A DNA stretch of 7,882 nucleotides from Bacillota bacterium. Lineage in GTDB: Bacteria > Bacillota > Clostridia > UBA1381. Below, piece after piece: positions 1-4,927 of this stretch (within the stretch, counting starts at the first letter, position 1; every line of letters starts with the position of its first letter). Position numbers and translations under genes: made by a program. The stretch is taken from the NCBI GenBank assembly GCA_021205715.1, contig JAJPXA010000216.1, forward strand, positions 1 through 7,882, read 5' to 3'. The notes under the pieces are model-generated. The model did no database searches and was not told the origin of the DNA. It saw only the letters and a list, made by a program, of their open reading frames with translations.

Positions 1-4
1 GCAT

Positions 5-31
5 AAAAAAACCGGCATCGATAAATGCCGG
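5..31 (-). terminator. Rho-independent terminator closing the five-gene operon
   Basis: Read on the minus strand, a perfect 7-bp GC-rich stem (CCGGCAT paired with ATGCCGG, 25-31 with 12-18) encloses a 6-nt loop and is followed at once by seven T residues (11-5). It begins 10 nt after the TGA of the last deacylase gene at 42-44. The T-run lies only on the minus-strand side, so it serves minus-strand transcripts and marks the end of the ATP-grasp/alpha-E/transglutaminase/deacylase operon. Confidence 0.93.
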
Positions 32-41
32 AACCGCCGCC

Positions 42-971
42 TCAGCGCGACGGAATTATTTTAAACAGAACCGCGTTCGCGTGGGCGAAGGATTTTTCCC
101 GGGTAAAGAACACCGTGCCGTCAACGGGCGATTTTACCTCCGCCTTTACGGAGCCGTCAAGCGGGTCGAGTATGTCCGCCAGCGCCTGAGAGCGTTTTAC
201 GGTCTTTAACGTATCCGAAAAGCATCGGAAAATGCCCGCGGTATTTGACTTCACGCTCACCATATCCTTTTCCTCGATGAAAGACGAGATATATCCCCTA
301 TGGTTATCGAAGCGTATAATGCCGCGCGCGTTTAAGAAATTCAGCACCGCCTTTACCGCCTCGTCCGCGCCGTCGGGGTCTATGCTGTCGGTTTGGTTTG
401 TAAACAGCGAATATGCCTTTGTTTCCCATATCTGCCAATTATAGTGGAGCGTTGTCGTGTCATACGGGCGCGGGTCGCGCATTACCACATACGGCAGTCC
501 GAAATCCTTTGCCGTTTCCGCATCCTCCCAGCCGGTTTTCATAATTCGTATATGAGGCACAAATCTTCCGGGTATGTAATTGCTCGCAAAATGCACGCCG
601 TACTCATAGCCCGTAACGGCGTTAAACACGCCCGCCGCGATTCTCTGCGTTGTTTCACCCTTGTCGTAGCCCGGGAACATACGGTTTATATCGGTATTGT
701 CGGTAGACCAAAAGCGTTTCTCAATATTCATCGAATACGAGTTTATAACCGGCACCACAAGTATGGATTTTCCTGCGTTAATTCTGCCCTCCGCTTCAAG
801 CTCCTTGAGCTTTTTGACAAGCATAGCGCAGGAAAACACCTGCTGTACCTCGTTTCCGCGTATGCCGCCGACAATAACGGCGGACTTTTCGCCGCTGCCG
901 AACTCCATACCCGTAACGCGCATATTGTCACGGTAAAGCGTTCTTAATTCATAAACGGTTGTTTTTTTCAT
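42..971 (-). CDS. AstE/aspartoacylase-family (M14-like) protein with a degenerate active site
   Basis: 309 aa from the ATG at 971. An in-frame GTG at 977 is only 3 nt from the Shine-Dalgarno GGGAGG, whereas the ATG sits 9 nt from it and forms an ATGA overlap with the upstream gene's stop, so translation is probably coupled. The fold of succinylglutamate desuccinylase/aspartoacylase proteins (COG3608-type predicted deacylases) is recognisable: GGIRGNE at about 35-41 matches the family GxHGDE zinc motif, TDINRMFPG at 93-101 matches DxNRxFPG, H127 in GVHFAS matches the third zinc ligand, and SPVDGTVFF near 281-289 matches the C-terminal beta domain. Two key positions differ: the first zinc His is Arg38, and the stretch AYSLFTNQTD (186-195), which aligns with the catalytic-Glu strand TLVVEMG of the upstream paralogue, has no Glu. 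Zinc hydrolase activity is therefore doubtful. It may be a pseudoenzyme partner of its neighbour, a binding protein, or an enzyme with altered chemistry. Family membership is fairly sure; function is unknown. Confidence 0.82.
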   Translation of the reverse strand: MKKTTVYELRTLYRDNMRVTGMEFGSGEKSAVIVGGIRGNEVQQVFSCAMLVKKLKELEAEGRINAGKSILVVPVINSYSMNIEKRFWSTDNTDINRMFPGYDKGETTQRIAAGVFNAVTGYEYGVHFASNYIPGRFVPHIRIMKTGWEDAETAKDFGLPYVVMRDPRPYDTTTLHYNWQIWETKAYSLFTNQTDSIDPDGADEAVKAVLNFLNARGIIRFDNHRGYISSFIEEKDMVSVKSNTAGIFRCFSDTLKTVKRSQALADILDPLDGSVKAEVKSPVDGTVFFTREKSFAHANAVLFKIIPSR

Positions 972-1912
972 CGGCACACACCTCCCAATATTCGCGCTAT
1001 AAGCGAGCCTTCGTCAACCACGGGATATTCGCGTATAGTAAATACAAGACCGTCGCACGGCGCTGTTATTTCCTCAAGCACCGCCGAGTGGAGCGGGTCG
1101 ACTATTCGACCTATTTTATCGCCCTTTTTAACTATTGTGCAGTGAGCCGTATCGGGCAGGAATATGCCGGACACGGGAGCGTTTATAAAGCTTACGTCAT
1201 CGGGGTCGCTTGAAATTAAAGGCTCCGTAGGCTCTATAACATCGCCGTCCCAAATGCCGAGTTCCTTCATTAAACAGAAAATGCCGTCGGTAATTTTATC
1301 GCCATATTCCTTGGTAATTCGCATACCCACGCCCATTTCCACAACAAGCGTCGGGGTTCCGGCGGAGTTTAGCGAATGCGCGAGCGTTTCCTCAAGCACC
1401 GTTGCCGCGCCGTGAACCCAGATGAAATCCACATTCATCTTTTTTGCAAGCGGCACAAGCGTCGGCGCGGTTTCCTCCGAGATACGTATCTGCGGTATCT
1501 CCGTAAGGAAAATATTCGACGCGTGAATATCTATGCACGCCGCCGAGCCTTTCAGGTCGCCGACAATCTTCGCCGCGGTATACTCCGCCATTGAGCCGTC
1601 GTCGGAGCCCGGGAAAATTCGGTTCATATCGAGGTCAAAGCCCGGAATGCCGCGCGTTATCGAGTCGATTCCCAACGGATTTAACGCGGGATATATATCG
1701 ACTATGCCCTTTAAATCGCCTATGTTTTCATTTATTCTGCGCGCAAGCTCGTAGCAGACATACTGTCCCTCAAGCTCGTCACCGTGCGTTCCCGTAACCA
1801 CGCTTATGCGCTTTTCGCCGCCGTCAAGCGGCGAAACGGGAACTATTCTTTGTTTTCTTATTTCCAGCTTTTCATTTATCGGCAATTCCACCGACGCAAC
1901 TGTTTCTACCAT
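968..1912 (-). CDS. AstE/aspartoacylase-family zinc deacylase (M14-like), intact active site
   Basis: 314 aa. The ATG at 1912 has AAAGGG 9 nt upstream, and the gene begins 24 nt after the transglutaminase-like gene. Expected motifs of the succinylglutamate desuccinylase/aspartoacylase family are all present: GTHGDELEGQ (41-50) gives zinc ligands H43 and E46; DMNRIFPG (95-102) is the substrate-binding DxNR element; DIH with H130 is the third zinc ligand; VVEMG (190-194) supplies the likely catalytic E192. A C-terminal beta domain follows, with APCDGLVF near 284-291. Family members hydrolyse amide bonds of N-acyl amino acids (succinylglutamate, N-acetylaspartate) or act as carboxypeptidase-like deacylases. 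The substrate here cannot be read from sequence. Its position after an ATP-grasp ligase and a transglutaminase-like protein suggests that it hydrolyses an amide made by that system. Its stop overlaps the start of a second, degenerate paralogue (ATGA). No signal peptide is seen, so it is probably cytoplasmic. Confidence 0.88.
   Translation of the reverse strand: MVETVASVELPINEKLEIRKQRIVPVSPLDGGEKRISVVTGTHGDELEGQYVCYELARRINENIGDLKGIVDIYPALNPLGIDSITRGIPGFDLDMNRIFPGSDDGSMAEYTAAKIVGDLKGSAACIDIHASNIFLTEIPQIRISEETAPTLVPLAKKMNVDFIWVHGAATVLEETLAHSLNSAGTPTLVVEMGVGMRITKEYGDKITDGIFCLMKELGIWDGDVIEPTEPLISSDPDDVSFINAPVSGIFLPDTAHCTIVKKGDKIGRIVDPLHSAVLEEITAPCDGLVFTIREYPVVDEGSLIARILGGVCR
981..986 (-). promoter_or_regulatory. 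Ribosome binding site that fixes the start of the second deacylase
   Basis: GGGAGG on the minus strand lies 9 nt before the ATG at 971-969 but only 3 nt before the alternative GTG at 977. It lies inside the 3' end of the upstream deacylase gene, so the ATG and coupled translation are favoured. Confidence 0.75.
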
Positions 1913-1936
1913 ATATCCATACCCTTTCCCTGTAAT

Positions 1937-2719
1937 TTATTTCTTAATTTTTACCACCCGCGCGTACACGCTCTGCGTTTGCGCCGCCGCGCCCGTAAAC
2001 ACGCCCTTTGACACAACGCAGTCGCGGTAATCTCTGCCGTGAGAAATTTTGATGTAAAAATCATCCGTCAGCAGGTTGTTTGTCGGATCAATCCCGTACC
2101 AATAACCCTTGAGATTTACCTCCACCCACGCGTGGCTCGCGCCCTCGCCTATCATCATACCCACGACATATCTTGCGGGGATTCCGTCAAGCCGCAAAAG
2201 CGAGATTAAAATATGCGCGTAATCCTGGCACACACCCTTACGAAGCCGCAGCGCTTCCTCCGCCGTTGTTTTAACGGTCGTCGCGCCCGGCGTATAATTG
2301 AAGATACGAAAAAGACCGTTCATGAAGTGCATAACCCTGTCATAACGGTTTTCCGGCGCACCCTTGCAAAGCTTTTCATACAAATATTTAATTTCATTTC
2401 CCGGCTTTGTATATGCCGACTGCACAGTAAATATATCCGTGTCATCATCGTAATGCTCGTTTACGGCAAGTCCCGTTTCGGCTACGCCTCTTAAAGACAC
2501 CGAAAACGATGTGTGCGCGCACGCGACAGCGCCGCATAGGATTTTATTCCCGAAGCGGTCGCTGTCCCAGTATCCGTCATTGTCAGGCTTTACGCAAAGC
2601 TCGGCGCACACTATCCGCTGACGCAGCGTATCACACGGCATATATTTTATCTTATAGCGGTTGTTATAAACCGGCGAGGAAAAATCAATCCGCATATCAT
2701 ACGAAAATTTTAAAAACAT
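1937..2719 (-). CDS. Transglutaminase-like cysteine protein of the ATP-grasp/alpha-E system
   Basis: 260 aa. The N-terminal part (about 1-110) resembles the beta-strand-rich bacterial transglutaminase N-terminal region: an SSPVYN segment near 14-19 and later DTLRQRI are where family members have a Y..PV motif and a ...Q.V strand. The core (about 125-215) carries a complete papain-like triad: C164 in KGVCQDYAH, H196 in ASHAWVEV, D211 in YGIDPTNN. The tail GRDYRDCVVSKGVFTG (228-243) is typical of this COG1305-type subfamily. Relatives may form, exchange or hydrolyse amide bonds, often as cysteine peptidases or amidases rather than true transglutaminases. It starts 3 nt after the alpha-E stop. 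I see no clear Shine-Dalgarno, so it may depend on reinitiation by ribosomes finishing alpha-E. An in-frame ATG at 2695 is a possible later start. No signal peptide or membrane segment is seen. The conserved neighbourhood with alpha-E and permuted ATP-grasp genes supports a joint pathway, but the substrate is unknown. Confidence 0.9.
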   Translation of the reverse strand: MFLKFSYDMRIDFSSPVYNNRYKIKYMPCDTLRQRIVCAELCVKPDNDGYWDSDRFGNKILCGAVACAHTSFSVSLRGVAETGLAVNEHYDDDTDIFTVQSAYTKPGNEIKYLYEKLCKGAPENRYDRVMHFMNGLFRIFNYTPGATTVKTTAEEALRLRKGVCQDYAHILISLLRLDGIPARYVVGMMIGEGASHAWVEVNLKGYWYGIDPTNNLLTDDFYIKISHGRDYRDCVVSKGVFTGAAAQTQSVYARVVKIKK

Positions 2720-2722
2720 ATT

Positions 2723-3385
2723 TTATATTATCAGCATCGCTTTTGAAAGCGCCTCTCTGTAATCTATCGGCTCATCCTCAATCAGCGCGGAAACGTGCTT
2801 TAACGCCGCCTTGTTATACTTTAAATTCGTAGTTTTCACACGATGCTCCAAGCGGTCGGTTTCGCGCACAAGCTCCTCGCGCGGCTTTTTCGCGCGCAGA
2901 TACAAGTCAAGCCTTTCTATCCTTTTGCCCACCTTGACCGCGTTTCTTGTCGACTCCTCGTCAACCTCATCGTCAAGACATCCCCAAAACGCGAGTATGT
3001 TATCCAAAACGCTTTGCAGCTCGAGCATAGGCGACACGCTGTTTTTCGCCTTTTCAAGATTGGCTATTACAAGATGAATATACGCGAGCGTTTTCGTTGA
3101 AATTTCATCGCGCATTACCATCGCGTTGTCATATGCTCTGTACGCGTTCGATATAATCGACGAGCTGTTGTTTCGGTCAAAGCCGAAGCTGTTTATAAAA
3201 TCCTCACTTGATGTGTATATATTCGGTATTCCGAGCTGCTCGCATATTTCATTGTAATACGCGCCGTCCTCGTCAATCATATGATCGTAGCCCTCCATAT
3301 AAAGCTGTATCGTCTGATATACGCGCTCTATGTATCTTCCGAGCCAAAACAAATTATCAAGTCTTTCTATCGTGACAGTACCCAT
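2723..3385 (-). CDS. Alpha-E domain protein (COG2307-like), short form
   Basis: 220 aa, mainly helical. It matches the alpha-E family through NLFWLGRYIER (11-21; family pattern NLYWxGRYxER), through SIISNAYRAYDNAMVMRDEIS (76-96; family pattern of Ser-Ser-Ile followed by helices rich in Ala/Arg), and through KVGKRIERLDLYLR (151-164; family pattern LGRxLERAxxTxR). Family members I know are commonly around 300 aa or more with further helices after this last motif, so this copy looks C-terminally short. The next gene begins 3 nt after its stop, which leaves no room for a lost tail, so this looks like a natural short form. Alpha-E proteins have no proven activity. They are almost always encoded beside, or fused to, circularly permuted ATP-grasp proteins and are thought to be a partner in their reaction. 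The start at 3385 overlaps the ATP-grasp gene by 19 nt and is preceded by a strong AAGGAGGAGG site. Confidence 0.88.
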   Translation of the reverse strand: MGTVTIERLDNLFWLGRYIERVYQTIQLYMEGYDHMIDEDGAYYNEICEQLGIPNIYTSSEDFINSFGFDRNNSSSIISNAYRAYDNAMVMRDEISTKTLAYIHLVIANLEKAKNSVSPMLELQSVLDNILAFWGCLDDEVDEESTRNAVKVGKRIERLDLYLRAKKPREELVRETDRLEHRVKTTNLKYNKAALKHVSALIEDEPIDYREALSKAMLII

Positions 3386-4683
3386 GTGTCCTTGAAACCT
3401 CCTCCTTGTGATGAATTCACTATAAACGAGTCGGAATTACGCGAAAATCTCGTAAGTCCGCTCTTCCATACTTCCGTCGTTTCGCCCGACAAAACGAACG
3501 CCCTCAAATCCGCCTTTCTCGGCACAGGTGTTTTGCCGTCCTCATCCAGTATATCCAAATCGAGGAAGTCGATTACCTCCTGCGCGATAAAACGGCGCGG
3601 CTCGCTTTTGAGCATTTCTATAAATTCCGCTTTCTTTTCCGCGGTAAGCGAACTTCCGAACACGACTCCGTAGCCGCCCGCCTCCGCGACATCCTTTATT
3701 ACAAGATCGTCGAATTTGTCCAGCACATACTTCATATCCTCCTCGTAATACGGCAGATAGGTCGGCGCGTTGTGTGTTACGCACTCCTCGCCCAAATAAT
3801 ACTTAACCATTTTCGGAACGAAATAATATATGCCCTTATCATCCGCGACACCGTTTCCGGGAGCGTTTAAAATCGCGACGTTTCCGCTCTTAAACGCGTC
3901 GTAAAGATTCGGCACGCCTATAAGCGATTCCTCGTTAAACGCGAGCGGGTCGAGATACTCGTCCGAAATACGGCGGTAAACCGCGCCGACGCGCTGTTTG
4001 CCCAGCGCGGTATTCAAATATACAACGTTGTTCTCAACCACAAGCTCATTGCTTGATACAAGCACCGCGCCCGTTCTCTCGGCAAGATACGAATGCTCGA
4101 AAAACGCCGCGTTATAGCGTCCCGGAGTGAGTATTACGTTAAGTCCGCCCGTGTTTACATAGTCCATAGTGTCGCGCAGAAGCCGCACATAATCGCGGTT
4201 ATCCGCCACCGCGTGTTCGCGGAATGTCGACGGGCTTGCCTTTCGGCACAAATCCCTCGCGATAAGCGGATATGACGCTCCCGACGGGATTCGCAGATTA
4301 TCCTCAAGTATGTACCACTCGCCGTCCTTTGCCTGCACAAGGTCGATGCCCGATATGTGGCTCGCGATGCCCTTTGGCGTTTTCACGCCGTCGCACTCCG
4401 CCATATATCCCGATGAGGAATACACAAACTCCGGCGGTATTACCTTATCCTTAATTATCTTCTTGTCGCCGTATACGTCCGCAATGAACATATTAAGCGC
4501 GGTCACACGCTGTTTTAATCCCTTTTCGATTTTTTCAAACTCGTCCTTTTCGATAATTCGCGGTATCGGATCAAAAGGAAACAGCTGTTCTTTAAAAACC
4601 CCGTTCTTATAAATACCGAAACGCACCCCGTATCTTTCAAGCAGCGCGTTTATTTGATTGACATGACTGTTAAGCGCATCCAT
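3367..4683 (-). CDS. Circularly permuted ATP-grasp ligase (COG2308-like)
   Basis: 438 aa from the ATG at 4683, which has AGAAGGAG 10 nt upstream. An ATG at 4704 would add seven residues but overlaps that ribosome binding site. Hallmarks of the circularly permuted ATP-grasp family, in order: PFDPIPRII (36-44), GLKQRVTALNMFIADVYG (55-72), SGIDLV (111-116), YILEDNLRIPSGASY (124-138), TPGRYNAAFFEH (186-197), YRRISDEYLDPL (236-247), NAPGNGVADDKGIYYFVP (273-290), YYLGEE (295-300), then the closing VNSSQGGGFKDTW (422-434). These elements form the nucleotide- and metal-binding site of an enzyme expected to activate a carboxylate as acyl phosphate and join it to an amine. The N-terminal segment with a YDEM-type motif found in many longer relatives (roughly 470-490 aa) is missing. 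The natural substrate of this family is not established. First gene of a five-gene operon, with its own promoter at 4790-4818 and a hairpin in its leader. Confidence 0.93.
   Translation of the reverse strand: MDALNSHVNQINALLERYGVRFGIYKNGVFKEQLFPFDPIPRIIEKDEFEKIEKGLKQRVTALNMFIADVYGDKKIIKDKVIPPEFVYSSSGYMAECDGVKTPKGIASHISGIDLVQAKDGEWYILEDNLRIPSGASYPLIARDLCRKASPSTFREHAVADNRDYVRLLRDTMDYVNTGGLNVILTPGRYNAAFFEHSYLAERTGAVLVSSNELVVENNVVYLNTALGKQRVGAVYRRISDEYLDPLAFNEESLIGVPNLYDAFKSGNVAILNAPGNGVADDKGIYYFVPKMVKYYLGEECVTHNAPTYLPYYEEDMKYVLDKFDDLVIKDVAEAGGYGVVFGSSLTAEKKAEFIEMLKSEPRRFIAQEVIDFLDLDILDEDGKTPVPRKADLRAFVLSGETTEVWKSGLTRFSRNSDSFIVNSSQGGGFKDTWVLSR
3398..3407 (-). promoter_or_regulatory. Ribosome binding site of the alpha-E gene inside the ATP-grasp gene
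   Basis: AAGGAGGAGG on the minus strand lies 12 nt before the alpha-E ATG at 3385. It is part of the codons for the conserved QGGG of the ATP-grasp C-terminal motif, so one stretch serves both as coding sequence and as the initiation signal for the next gene. Confidence 0.75.
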
Positions 4684-4693
4684 TGAACACCAT

Positions 4694-4701
4694 CTCCTTC
4701 T
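4694..4701 (-). promoter_or_regulatory. Ribosome binding site that fixes the ATP-grasp start
   Basis: AGAAGGAG on the minus strand lies 10 nt before the ATG at 4683-4681. It falls inside the first codons of the longer reading from 4704, which argues against that upstream ATG. Confidence 0.75.
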
Positions 4702-4729
4702 CATATGTTCTTAACGTATAAATTCCCTT

Positions 4730-4769
4730 AAAAATGAAAAAAGACGCCTCAAAAATTTGAAACGTCTTT
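4730..4769 (-). terminator. Intrinsic terminator-like hairpin in the ATP-grasp leader (leu operon terminator and/or attenuator)
   Basis: Read on the minus strand, AAAGACGTTTC (4769-4759) pairs with GAGGCGTCTTT (4750-4740) as an 11-bp stem with two G-U pairs and an 8-nt loop, followed by TTTCATTTTT (4739-4730). The T-rich tail lies only on the minus side. It is the best terminator candidate for leuCDB readthrough, but it lies downstream of the -10 box at 4790-4795 and upstream of the ATP-grasp ribosome binding site. Transcripts of the ATP-grasp operon must therefore also cross it. Confidence 0.78.
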
Positions 4770-4789
4770 GTTCTCTCAATTATGTACCT

Positions 4790-4818
4790 ATTCTAACATA
4801 TTTTTTACGGTTTGTCAA
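4790..4818 (-). promoter_or_regulatory. SigA-type promoter of the ATP-grasp/alpha-E/transglutaminase/deacylase operon
   Basis: On the minus strand there is a perfect -35 TTGACA (4818-4813), a 17-bp spacer and a -10 TAGAAT (4795-4790, five of six consensus bases). Transcription should start near 4783, giving a leader of about 100 nt before the ATG at 4683. This leader contains the hairpin at 4740-4769. No other gene intervenes. Confidence 0.87.
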
Positions 4819-4828
4819 TACATCTCGG

Positions 4829-4852
4829 AAAATATATTTTACAAAATATTTT
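4829..4852 (-). promoter_or_regulatory. AT-rich palindromic block upstream of the -35 box (possible UP element or binding site)
   Basis: Two self-complementary blocks, AAAATATATTTT (4829-4840) and AAAATATTTT (4843-4852), are separated by 2 bp and end 10 bp upstream of the -35 hexamer. The position suits an UP element contacted by the RNA polymerase alpha subunit, or a site for a protein that prefers bent AT-rich DNA. Composition alone could produce this, so the call is tentative. Confidence 0.4.
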
Positions 4853-4874
4853 ATTCGAATCCGCCTTTTATATA

Positions 4875-4918
4875 ACAGTTCACCCAAAACTGTCTTTTTA
4901 ACACCGTCCGCGCCGGTG
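4875..4918. other. Two weak dyads downstream of leuB
   Basis: A 5-bp dyad CACCG/CGGTG (4902-4906 with 4914-4918) and a 6-bp dyad ACAGTT/AACTGT (4875-4880 with 4888-4893) follow the leuB stop. Neither has a T-run on the minus side. The second has CTTTTT on the plus side, where no gene is present. They may form 3'-end structures in the leuB transcript, but neither is a convincing minus-strand terminator. Confidence 0.3.
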
Positions 4919-4927
4919 CGGTAAAAA

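Noticed and set aside
393..947. Long plus-strand open frames opposite the deacylase genes, and similar ones elsewhere
   Set aside because: They lie opposite genes with clear family motifs, show no recognisable domains and have no convincing ribosome binding sites. They are shadows of the minus-strand genes.
42..971. Degenerate deacylase as a decaying pseudogene
   Set aside because: The frame is fully open, the overlap with its neighbour and the ribosome binding site are kept, and other family motifs are intact.
2723..3385. Frameshift or truncation of the alpha-E gene
   Set aside because: The next gene starts 3 nt after its stop with an intact protein, and no remnants of the missing helices are seen in other frames.
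3367..4683. Glutathionylspermidine-synthase or RimK-type ligase
   Set aside because: The order of motifs (PRII, QRVTALN, EDNLRIPSG, TPGRYN, NAPGNGVADDK, SSQGGG-KDTW) is specific to the circularly permuted ATP-grasp family.
4875..4899. Plus-strand terminator-like element (ACAGTT/AACTGT followed by CTTTTT)
   Set aside because: The stem has only 6 bp and no plus-strand gene precedes it. It was kept only as a weak dyad.
4705..4927. Small precursor peptide gene that could be the substrate of the ATP-grasp system
   Set aside because: No short frame with a plausible ribosome binding site was seen on either strand in this gap. A substrate encoded elsewhere cannot be excluded.
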